This document shows, piece after piece, positions 29,510 to 35,830 of a stretch of DNA of 35,830 nt. The DNA is from UBA4744 sp035282865 (GTDB lineage: Bacteria > Actinomycetota > Acidimicrobiia > Spongiisociales > UBA4744): assembly GCA_035282865.1 (NCBI GenBank), contig DATEVB010000039.1, positions 1-35,830 on the forward strand, in the 5' to 3' direction. Within the stretch, counting starts at the first letter, position 1, and every line of letters begins with the position of its first letter. Both the position numbers and the translations under genes were made by a program. The notes under the pieces are model-generated. The model was not told where the DNA came from, made no database searches, and worked only from the letters and a program-made list of their open reading frames with translations.

Positions 29510-30244
29510 TCATCTCACTCCATACGATGTCAGCTGGGCAAGGGTGGTCTCGATCGTCGCCCGGGTCTGGTCTCGCAGTCGCGGGGCATCCGCAACCGTC
29601 AGGTTCTGGGTGGAAAGCGGGGCTCCGATCGCAACCGTCACCGGGCCGCCCCTGATGATCCTGGCTCCCGGCAGCCAGGCTTGGAAGGATCCCTCGATGG
29701 CGGTCGGCAGGATCGGCAGGCCGCTACGCACGGCGATGAAGAACGCTCCGTTCTTGAAGCGCAGAAGATCCCCGGTGGTGGTGCGGGTCCCCTCGGGATA
29801 GACGATGATCGATTTGCCCCGGGCGATGGTGGCGGCCGCGTTCTGCTCGACCTCCTCGTAGACGGCTCTACCGGCGAAACGGTCGACGGGGACCATGTGC
29901 AGGCGCCGGAGAGCCCAACCGAGCAGGGGCACGCCGAAGAGCTCCTTCTTGGCCAGAAAACGGATAGGGACCGGCAGAGCGACGAAATGAGCCATGATGT
30001 CGAAGGTCGATTGGTGGTTCGACACCACGACGTAGGAAGCGGCCGGGTCGATGTGCTCGGCGCCGACCACCTTCAGGCGCACCCCACCGGCCCACAGGAT
30101 GGTGCGGGCCCAGCCGCGCACGATGCGATCGATGAGGGGCGACGTTGGCATCAGCAAGCTGGTGACGATCACCGCTGTGGCAGCCAGTCCGGTTGCCAGG
30201 ATGCCGACCAGGTAGGTCAGCGGCGTGCGAAGTGTGGCAACCAT
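29510..30244 (-). CDS. plsC: 1-acyl-sn-glycerol-3-phosphate acyltransferase (PlsC family)
   Basis: 244 aa. An N-terminal membrane helix (LVGILATGLAATAVIVTSLL) leads to the acyltransferase core with NHQSTFD (HX4D: H77, D82), FLAKKELFGVPLLGW and YPEGTR (151-154). It transfers an acyl chain to lysophosphatidic acid, producing the phosphatidate used by CdsA. The exact acceptor is not certain, since PlsC-family proteins can act on other lysolipids. On the coding strand TACGCT lies 8 nt before the ATG with no Shine-Dalgarno, so the mRNA may be leaderless. It is divergent from the next gene with only 57 bp between. Confidence 0.9.
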   Translation of the reverse strand: MVATLRTPLTYLVGILATGLAATAVIVTSLLMPTSPLIDRIVRGWARTILWAGGVRLKVVGAEHIDPAASYVVVSNHQSTFDIMAHFVALPVPIRFLAKKELFGVPLLGWALRRLHMVPVDRFAGRAVYEEVEQNAAATIARGKSIIVYPEGTRTTTGDLLRFKNGAFFIAVRSGLPILPTAIEGSFQAWLPGARIIRGGPVTVAIGAPLSTQNLTVADAPRLRDQTRATIETTLAQLTSYGVR

Positions 30245-30301
30245 GGCTATTCAGCGTAGACGGGGACGAAGTAGAGTGTCGGTCCCTCGACACGGAACCT
30301 C

Positions 30302-31501
30302 ATGAAAAGACTCAGTGCTCGACAAGCTCGTCGCATCGCCCTGGCGGCGCAGGGGTTTGCCGACCCGCGGCCCTCCGGCCGCATTGACGTTCGACACCTG
30401 CGCCGGGTCATGGACCGGGTCGCCATCCTGCAGATCGATTCGGTCAACGTCCTCGAACGTGCGCACTATCTGCCCGTGTTCGCCCGGCTGGGCCCATACC
30501 CGCGGGCGCTGCTGGATGAGGCGACCCATGGGCGGCGGGAACTCTTCGAATACTTGTTCCACGCGGCCTCGTTCAGCACCGGCGCCATGCTCCCGCTGGT
30601 GCGGCCCCGCATGGAGGCGATCCGGCCCTGGGATCGAGTTCGGGCGGTCATGGAAGAGCATCCGGGCTACATAGAACAGGTATACGAAGAGGTGGCCGAA
30701 CGGGGACCCTTGACCAATGCCGATCTGGCAGATCCGGGTCGCCGGACCGGCCCCTGGTGGGGCATGGGCAGGGGATCGACGGCGCTCGATTGGCTGTACG
30801 CCAAGGGAAGGCTGGCGATCTCACACCGCCCGGCCTCTTTTGCCAAGGTCTACGACCTCGCCGAGCGGATCTATCCGGAAGGCGCCTGGGACGGCCCGGT
30901 CATGGATGCGGAGGTGGCGGCACGTGAGCGCACCCTGATCGCCGCCCGAGCCCTGGGCATCGGGACGGTCAAAGATCTGGCCGACTACTTCCGCATGCGC
31001 GTGCCCGACGTGCGCCCGCAGGTAGAGCACCTGGTGAACTTGGGCTCCCTCCTTCAGGTAGAGGTTGAGGGTTGGCGGGAGATCGCTTACCTTCAACCCC
31101 AGGCCCGGATGCCACGCCGCGTCCGGGCGCAGGCGTTGCTGTCGCCTTTCGACTCATTGATCTGGGAGCGGGACCGCACCGAGCGCCTCTTCGGGTTCCG
31201 CTACCGGATCGAGATCTATGTGCCGAAGCCGCAGCGCCAGTTCGGTTACTACGTGCTGCCTTTCCTGCTGGGCGAGGACCTGGTCGCACGGGTAGATCTC
31301 AAGGCCGATCGGCACGCCGGGGTCTTGCTGGTGCAGGGCGCCCATCTCGAACCGGGCTCGGTCGCCGTGAAGGTGGCCGGGCACCTGGCCCGAGAACTCG
31401 ACCTGATGGCCTCCTGGCTCGGTCTGGCAGGGGTGGTGGTGCGTTCGAACGGGGATCTGTCGTCGCATGTGAGGGAGGCGGTTTCCTTGGGTGACCGCTG
31501 A
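30302..31501 (+). CDS. Winged-helix DNA glycosylase of the YcaQ/AlkX (HTH_42) family
   Basis: 399 aa. The family pattern is clear: LQIDSVNVLERAHYLPVFAR, ELFEYLFHAASF, PFDSLIWERDRTERLFGFRYRIEIYVP (in part) and GYYVLPFLLGEDLVARVDLKADR. The catalytic Q-phi-D motif is Q44-I45-D46, as in E. coli YcaQ; the Streptomyces AlkZ branch uses Q-phi-Q. Proteins of the Q-phi-D type unhook nitrogen-mustard crosslinks and excise alkylated bases (family knowledge). Its presence near imuB and a Fpg/Nei glycosylase is suggestive but the genes are separated. ATG 30302 has only a weak GGAA. Confidence 0.88.
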   Translation: MKRLSARQARRIALAAQGFADPRPSGRIDVRHLRRVMDRVAILQIDSVNVLERAHYLPVFARLGPYPRALLDEATHGRRELFEYLFHAASFSTGAMLPLVRPRMEAIRPWDRVRAVMEEHPGYIEQVYEEVAERGPLTNADLADPGRRTGPWWGMGRGSTALDWLYAKGRLAISHRPASFAKVYDLAERIYPEGAWDGPVMDAEVAARERTLIAARALGIGTVKDLADYFRMRVPDVRPQVEHLVNLGSLLQVEVEGWREIAYLQPQARMPRRVRAQALLSPFDSLIWERDRTERLFGFRYRIEIYVPKPQRQFGYYVLPFLLGEDLVARVDLKADRHAGVLLVQGAHLEPGSVAVKVAGHLARELDLMASWLGLAGVVVRSNGDLSSHVREAVSLGDR

Positions 31502-31573
31502 CACGACACGGCGATGGCCTCGAGTCGATGATTCGAAAGCGGGTAATGGTCACGGTCCTGGTGCGATCGGCGT

Positions 31574-31600
31574 GGCGGCGTTGGTGGTGTCGACGCCGCC
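31574..31600. terminator. Hairpin between convergent YcaQ-family and MFS genes
   Basis: GGCGGCGT (31574-31581) pairs perfectly with ACGCCGCC (31593-31600) over an 11-nt loop. A second small inverted repeat, ATGCCT-TGA-AGGCAT, is at 31648-31662. Neither has a T-tract. The 197-bp gap holds nothing else I can support. Confidence 0.5.
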
Positions 31601-31698
31601 GGCGCCTAACGGGCAATGGGGTCAATGACGCGGGCGACGAGGTTCGGATGCCTTGAAGGCATGGTGGGCGAATCCTGTCGCGTACTGACGCTGATGGC

Positions 31699-32907
31699 TC
31701 ATGCGGATTCCGCCGCCGGTGCCAGGGGACGTCTGACGATCACGGCCAGCGGTATCAACGCCATGAGCGCTCCGGCGATGTTGAGGGTTGTGTACCCGGC
31801 GGCGTCAAGGACGAAGCCACTGGCCACACTGGCTGAAGCAGCGGCCATCCAGACCAGCGAATCGGCCCGCCCCTGTAACAGCGTGCGGGCATGTTCCGGG
31901 ACGCCCCGGGTGAGTAAGGTGCTTCCCGCCACGAAGCCGAAGTTCCAGCCGAGACCGAGAAGAAAGAGGGCGATTGCCAGCTGGGTCCGGCCGTCCGGCG
32001 GTGCGGTAGCTGCCAGCACTGCAGATCCGGCCAGGAGCCCAACCCCGGCCAGGATCATCTGCACCGGTCCGAGCCGGTCGGTGAGCCAGCCGGTCACCGG
32101 TGACAGGGCGAACATCCCCAGGGTGTGAGCGCTGATCACGAAACCGATCACGCCGAGACCAAGCCCGATATGGCGGATATGTAGAGGGGTCATCGCCATG
32201 ATCAGCACCATCACGAACTGGCCGATGATCATGGCGCTCAGGGCCACCTGGACCTGGGGAAGCCGGAAGAGGTCGCTCAATCGGACGGGGGGGAGGTCGG
32301 ATGAAGTCGCGGATCGATCGGCGGCGGCCGGTTTGCCGCGCAAGAACCACACGTACAGCATGGCGGCCGCCGCGAAGAAGACTCCGGTTACCGCGTAACC
32401 ACCCGACAACTCGGGGAGGCGAGCGGCGCCGGCGAGGCGGCCGGCAGGTTCCAGGAGGTTTGGGCCCACTACCGATCCGATGGTGCCTGCCCAGACGATG
32501 ATTCCAACCGCCCGAGCCCGGTGATGGGCGTCGTACAGGTTTGCCGCCGCGTAGCGGCTCAGCTGGGTGGCGCTGTGTCCGATTCCCAGGATGAGCATGC
32601 CGACCAGCAGCACAGGGAACGAAGCTACGACGGCTGCCGTCATCGCTACGGCAGCTCCCACGGCCGCGGTCAGGTATCCAATGCTCAGGCCGGCGCGGTT
32701 CCCCACCCGGCCGATCAGCATCGAGACCACCGTCGCTCCCAAGGCAGTACCGAACGTGCTGGTCGCTCCGGGTAAACCGCTCATACGGGCCGAACCGGTG
32801 ATCTGCTCGGCCACCAGACCCGTAATGGTGATGGCGGCGATGAATCCGGTGTTGGCCACTGCCACGCCTGCAAAGAAGGCGCCGGTGGTGCGTCGGCGGT
32901 TGGACAT
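31699..32907 (-). CDS. MFS transporter
   Basis: 402 aa with about 12 membrane helices in two halves. The N-terminal part RTTGAFFAGVAVANTGFIAAITITG starts helix 1, and the loop between helices 2 and 3 has SMLIGRVGNRAGLS, a version of MFS motif A (GxxxDRxGRR), repeated in the second half as GWLTDRLGPVQM. A polar central loop (PAAADRSATSSDLPPV) divides the halves. Substrate unknown; likely a drug or metabolite exporter family. The start at 32907 (MSNRRRTTG) is favoured because TACAAT (coding strand, 32919-32914) lies 6 nt upstream, as in a leaderless mRNA; the longer open frame to 33210 is not conserved-looking. Confidence 0.9.
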   Translation of the reverse strand: MSNRRRTTGAFFAGVAVANTGFIAAITITGLVAEQITGSARMSGLPGATSTFGTALGATVVSMLIGRVGNRAGLSIGYLTAAVGAAVAMTAAVVASFPVLLVGMLILGIGHSATQLSRYAAANLYDAHHRARAVGIIVWAGTIGSVVGPNLLEPAGRLAGAARLPELSGGYAVTGVFFAAAAMLYVWFLRGKPAAADRSATSSDLPPVRLSDLFRLPQVQVALSAMIIGQFVMVLIMAMTPLHIRHIGLGLGVIGFVISAHTLGMFALSPVTGWLTDRLGPVQMILAGVGLLAGSAVLAATAPPDGRTQLAIALFLLGLGWNFGFVAGSTLLTRGVPEHARTLLQGRADSLVWMAAASASVASGFVLDAAGYTTLNIAGALMALIPLAVIVRRPLAPAAESA

Positions 32908-32913
32908 CCGGGC

Positions 32914-32919
32914 ATTGTA
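32914..32919 (-). promoter_or_regulatory. -10 box (TACAAT) of the MFS gene
   Basis: TACAAT on the minus strand is one base from consensus and 6 nt before the ATG at 32907, so RNA would start at or next to the start codon. No -35 is recognised. Confidence 0.45.
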
Positions 32920-32973
32920 AGGGTCATCAGTAGCGGGGCGGCTGAGCGACCCGTTTGTCTGCCCCGTCGGTAA

Positions 32974-33009
32974 GAGGGATCGAGTTTCACTACTGCATTC
33001 GATCCCCTC
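32974..33009 (-). terminator. Hairpin terminator after the SGNH hydrolase gene
   Basis: GAGGGATCGA (32974-32983) pairs with TCGATCCCCTC (32999-33009) with one bulged C and a 15-nt loop. It is 44 bp beyond the SGNH stop on its transcript. No T-tract. Confidence 0.55.
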
Positions 33010-33052
33010 AACGAGGTCGAAGTCCGGACGGAGATGGCAACCGGCCCGTGGT

Positions 33053-33790
33053 TCAGACTTCCAAGACCTCCTCGATTGACGGGATGGCTGCCTCGGCCCA
33101 CAGGCGGTGGCCCTCTTCGCCGACGTGGAGCAGATCCGGGGAGTAGATGCCCGGGTCATCGAAGGCGCCTCCACATCGCTCCCGGACCGGGATCTTGACC
33201 GCCCCCACATATCGGGAAGCCACCGAAACCATGACCCGATCGGCCTTCATACCCCGCCATCGCATGATCCGGGCGAGGGCGAAGGGGAGCCGGGGGATCG
33301 TTCCAAGGTCTCCGACGCCACTCAACACGACCGCCGGTGTGCAGGTGAGGAGCTCGGCGATGATGGCCTCGATGTTGCGTGCGAATGTCCTGAGCGAGAC
33401 CCCGTACAGCATGTCATTGCTTCCGACCGATACCAGCGCAACGTCGGGTTTGGTCGGGAGAATCCCGGGAACCTGGTCGCGAAGCACATCGTGTGAGCGT
33501 GAGCCCCCGACGGCGACGCTGTCGACGGTGGTGTGGAATCGCCGGCCGAAGTGCGCACCGACCCTCCGTACCCAGTTCTGATCCGGATCGGAGAGCCCGG
33601 GTCCGGTACAGCTCGAATCACCGAGTACGGCGATGCGGAGTGCCGGCAGGTCGGGAGTGCCGAAGACCCCGGAGGGATCCACTCCCGTGAACCTCGGAAG
33701 ATCTCGAAAGCCCACGTAGAGCACCTCGCCGGCCAGGCCGAGGAGGGCGCCACCACCGAGCAGCGTTGCGGTGAAGGCCGGTTTCTTCAT
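33053..33790 (-). CDS. SGNH/GDSL-family hydrolase with N-terminal membrane anchor
   Basis: 245 aa. A basic start and hydrophobic segment (KKPAFTATLLGGGALLGLAGEVLYVG) suggest a signal anchor, so the enzyme is probably extracytoplasmic. Block I is AVLGDSSCTGPG with nucleophile S59; block III is VGSNDML; block V is SPDLLHVGEEGH with the catalytic D and H. Typical substrates are acyl esters (lipase, esterase, deacetylase), but none can be chosen here. A hairpin downstream and the divergent LLM gene upstream make it monocistronic. Coding-strand GGTGAG may be its Shine-Dalgarno. Confidence 0.9.
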   Translation of the reverse strand: MKKPAFTATLLGGGALLGLAGEVLYVGFRDLPRFTGVDPSGVFGTPDLPALRIAVLGDSSCTGPGLSDPDQNWVRRVGAHFGRRFHTTVDSVAVGGSRSHDVLRDQVPGILPTKPDVALVSVGSNDMLYGVSLRTFARNIEAIIAELLTCTPAVVLSGVGDLGTIPRLPFALARIMRWRGMKADRVMVSVASRYVGAVKIPVRERCGGAFDDPGIYSPDLLHVGEEGHRLWAEAAIPSIEEVLEV

Positions 33791-33846
33791 CAGCTCACCA
33801 AGTTAGTACCGCGGAGTGCTGATAAGTTCAGGATGAGGAGGTGCGC

Positions 33847-34881
33847 ATGCGCTTGGGGTTGAACGTCGGTTACTGGGGTGCAGGGCTGCGCGGTAACACC
33901 GAACTCGTCGAAGAGGCCGATCGGCTGGGTTATCACTCAGTCTGGGCCGCTGAAGCGTACGGATCGGATGTGGTCTCCGTGCTTGCCTGGTTCGGTGCCC
34001 GGACCCAGCGGATCAAGCTCGGGTCGGGAATCATGCAGATGCCCGCTCGAACCCCGGCCATGACGGCGATGACTGCCGCCACCCTTGACGAGCTGTCCGG
34101 AGGTCGGTTCCTGCTCGGGTTGGGATTGTCGGGCCCGCAGGTCGTTGAGGGCTGGCACGGGGTTCCCTACGGGAGACCGCTCGGAAAGACCCGCGAGTAC
34201 GTGTCCATCGTTCGGGCCGCTTTGCGTCGTCAGGAACCCCTCGTCCACGACGGGGAGCACTACCAGATCCCGTATCGCGGACCCGCGGCAACCGGGCTCG
34301 GCAAGCCGCTCAAGTTGATCCTTCACCCGGATAATCCTGACTTGCCGATCTATCTGGCTTCCATCGGCCCGAAGAATGTTCAGCTGACCGCAGAGATCGC
34401 CGACGGTTGGCTGCCCGTCTTCTACTCGCCGATCAAGTCGCAGAGCATCTTCGGTGAGCACCTGGCGGCCGGGTTCGATCGATCCGGGGATCCCGACAAG
34501 GAACATCACTTTGACATCGCCCCATCGGTCTCGGCGGTGGTCACCGATGACCTCGAATTCGGACGCGACATGGTCAAGCCGTTCCTGGCGCTCTACATCG
34601 GCGGTATGGGCGCCCGGGGGAAGAACTTCTACTTCGATCTCGCTTGTCGCTACGGCTACGAGCAGGCGGCGACCGAAATCCAGGATCTATATCTGGCAGG
34701 CAAGAAAGAGGAGGCCATTCGGCTGGTGCCGGATGAGCTCGTGGATGAGACCAGCCTGGTCGGTCCCAAAGAAGCCATCCGGGATCGGCTCGATGCATGG
34801 CGGGAGTCGGGGGTAATCACGCTGCTGATCTCCACCATGGATATAGCAACGGTGCGCACGATGGCTGAGTTGCTCTTGTAG
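33847..34881 (+). CDS. LLM-class (luciferase-like) F420-dependent oxidoreductase
   Basis: 344 aa (beta/alpha)8 flavin/F420 oxidoreductase. The N-terminus MRLGLNVGYWGAGLRGNTELVEEADRLGYHSVW, written in two pieces here as MRLGLNVGYWG and EADRLGYHSVW, is typical of actinobacterial F420-dependent LLM enzymes, as are KLGSGIMQMPARTPAMTAMTAATLDELSGGRF segments and GPQVVEGWHGVPYG. The C-terminus includes GPKEAIRDRLDAWRESGVITLLIS. Substrate is unknown, and FMN versus F420 cannot be settled from sequence alone. ATG 33847 has GAGGAG (33835-33840); GTG 33841 is too close to it. Confidence 0.9.
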   Translation: MRLGLNVGYWGAGLRGNTELVEEADRLGYHSVWAAEAYGSDVVSVLAWFGARTQRIKLGSGIMQMPARTPAMTAMTAATLDELSGGRFLLGLGLSGPQVVEGWHGVPYGRPLGKTREYVSIVRAALRRQEPLVHDGEHYQIPYRGPAATGLGKPLKLILHPDNPDLPIYLASIGPKNVQLTAEIADGWLPVFYSPIKSQSIFGEHLAAGFDRSGDPDKEHHFDIAPSVSAVVTDDLEFGRDMVKPFLALYIGGMGARGKNFYFDLACRYGYEQAATEIQDLYLAGKKEEAIRLVPDELVDETSLVGPKEAIRDRLDAWRESGVITLLISTMDIATVRTMAELLL

Positions 34882-34954
34882 CGACCCACAGACGTGGATA
34901 CTTCTCACATATCGAGACCTGTCACCGTGGCTCCCCGCCGGGCGAATCGGCCCC

Positions 34955-35527
34955 TTACTCGCCGTAGAGGCCAATCAATTCGGCTTGGTCCAGAACATGG
35001 CCCTGCATGGCCATCTCGACATCCGCTTTGAACGACGTGGTACCCAGGGCCAGGGTCGTATCGAGCGCGTAGAGCTTGAAGAAGTAGCGGTGGGTCCCGA
35101 TCGGGGGACAGGGGCCGCCGTAGTCGGTGCGACCCCAGCTGTTCGTGCCCTGGACGGCGCCGGCCGGGACGGTCCCCGGTTCGATCGTGGAAGTGCCGGG
35201 GGCGATGTTCCACATCACCCAATGGTCCCAGACGACCTTGGGAGCGGCCGGATCCGGTGCGTCGGGATCGACGACCAGAAGCACGAGGCTCATCGCCTCG
35301 GCGGGAACGCCGGTGATGTCTACCGGTGGATTGATGTCGTCGCCACGGCAGGTGTAGATGTCCGGTATGGGGCTGTTGTTCACAAAGGCCGGGCTGGTGA
35401 TCTGCATCGTTCCTCCGGGAGTCGTGGTTGATGACGTCAGCGGCTCGGATGTGGTGAGGGTAGGGGTGCCACAGGCGCTCAAAACGATGAAACCTGCCAC
35501 CAGCCTCAGACCGGGCTTGTGCGCCAT
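34955..35527 (-). CDS. PEBP-family (YbhB/YbcL-like) lipoprotein
   Basis: 190 aa. A short signal peptide ends in the lipobox LSAC (C19), followed by a Ser/Thr-rich linker (TPTLTTSEPLTSSTTTPGG), so the protein is probably anchored outside the membrane. The PEBP fold is marked by SPAFVNNSPIPDIYTCRGDDINPPV, LVVDPDAPDP, WDHWVMWNI, GRTDYGGPCPPIGTHRYFFKLYALD and the C-terminal VEMAMQGHVLDQAELIGLY region. Bacterial members are of uncertain function; some are inhibitor-like. GAGGG precedes the ATG. It is convergent with the LLM gene. Confidence 0.93.
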   Translation of the reverse strand: MAHKPGLRLVAGFIVLSACGTPTLTTSEPLTSSTTTPGGTMQITSPAFVNNSPIPDIYTCRGDDINPPVDITGVPAEAMSLVLLVVDPDAPDPAAPKVVWDHWVMWNIAPGTSTIEPGTVPAGAVQGTNSWGRTDYGGPCPPIGTHRYFFKLYALDTTLALGTTSFKADVEMAMQGHVLDQAELIGLYGE

Positions 35528-35718
35528 GAACCCTCACTTGGATCCGCTCACCAAAGGCTACCGTCCCGGCGATGATGACCGGTCGTGCAGCTTTGTCGGC
35601 CTTGCCGTCGGTGGTGTTTCTTGGCGCCTCCGGCCAATGGAGACGGCAGGGGAATCCAACGATTCCGGCCGCTTGGCGCCTCCGTCCGGCCTCGACACCC
35701 ATGGGTAGCATTGATCAC
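35528..35718. other. Divergent intergenic region with direct repeat and hairpins
   Basis: Two near-copies of TTGGCGCCTCCGGCC (35621-35635 and 35673-35691, the second with an inserted 4 nt) are 52 bp apart. GGAATC-CAAC-GATTCC (35651-35666) is a hairpin between them. TAGCAT (35706-35711) is 7 nt before the last gene's ATG. Confidence 0.4.
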
Positions 35719-35830
35719 ATGGAGATCCATCCGCTCACCCCGGATCGCTGGCAGGATCTCGAGCAATTGTTTGGCCGGCGCGGCGCTTACGGCGGCTGTT
35801 GGTGCATGTGGAACCGCCTCACCAACCGCG
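35719..35830 (+). CDS. GNAT-family acetyltransferase, 3' end outside window
   Basis: Only 37 codons are visible: EIHPLTPDRWQDLEQLFGRR then GGCWCMWNRL. The RxLTPxxWxDLExLFGxRGxxGGCWCMWxRL start is typical of an actinobacterial GNAT-like family with a conserved Trp/Cys motif. Acetyl-CoA-binding motif A is beyond the window, so the class is inferred from the N-terminus only. ATG 35719 lies 7 nt after TAGCAT with no Shine-Dalgarno, suggesting a leaderless mRNA. Confidence 0.7.
   Translation, partial: MEIHPLTPDRWQDLEQLFGRRGAYGGCWCMWNRLTNR

Overview
The window is high-G+C chromosomal DNA from an actinobacterium. I infer a deep actinobacterial lineage (Acidimicrobiia-like) from gene content, not from a database search. 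The supporting signs are a WhiG-type sigma factor between xerC and rpsB, an actinobacterial SOS box (TCGAAC-N4-GTTCGA) upstream of an imuA'-imuB pair, an F420-type luciferase-family oxidoreductase, a short EF-Ts, an archaeal/eukaryotic-type prolyl-tRNA synthetase, and frequent GTG starts. Most of the window is a conserved housekeeping superoperon read on the + strand.

Layout. 1-4183: comM (5' end outside the window), dprA, xerC and whiG, closely packed or overlapping (DNA uptake/processing, chromosome dimer resolution, sigma factor). 4364-9587: rpsB, tsf, pyrH, frr, cdsA, dxr (translation, UMP kinase, phospholipid and isoprenoid precursors). 9731-13741: rseP, ispG, proS. 14028-20349: rimP, nusA, infB, a DUF503 gene, rbfA, truB, ribF, mostly with ATGA-type overlaps or short gaps. 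Neither ylxR (between nusA and infB) nor nrnA (between rbfA and truB) is present. 20339-21559 is a looser, partly decayed zone: a DUF1905-like remnant, a Rid-family protein without the catalytic Arg, a two-helix membrane protein and a frameshifted HAD-like remnant. 21624-24500 is rpsO-pnp, followed by a long hairpin, then a MutM/Nei-family glycosylase (24572) and a two-gene ABC exporter (25516-27211). 27381-29444 is an SOS-controlled imuA'-imuB mutagenesis cassette. From 29510 onward come single genes on both strands: plsC, an AlkX/YcaQ-type glycosylase, an MFS permease, an SGNH hydrolase, an LLM oxidoreductase, a PEBP lipoprotein and the start of a GNAT acetyltransferase cut by the window end.

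The most interesting signals are non-coding. (1) A family of three structured intergenic repeats (12104-12230, 13767-13855 in inverse orientation, 27232-27321) keeps its hairpin arms although their sequence changes; two copies flank proS as inverted repeats. (2) The leader of rimP-nusA-infB has a perfect TATAAT, a GC hairpin, and a textbook intrinsic terminator ending at the Shine-Dalgarno sequence, which suggests attenuation. (3) The pnp leader has a long bipartite hairpin and a second hairpin that pairs the whole Shine-Dalgarno, consistent with autoregulation. (4) The imuA' promoter holds a perfect SOS palindrome in its 17-bp spacer and seems to make a near-leaderless mRNA. (5) Many starts without Shine-Dalgarno have a -10-like hexamer 6-10 nt upstream, suggesting widespread leaderless transcription. 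I do not see a complete new multi-gene defence or metabolic system, and no CRISPR, tRNA, rRNA or transposase.
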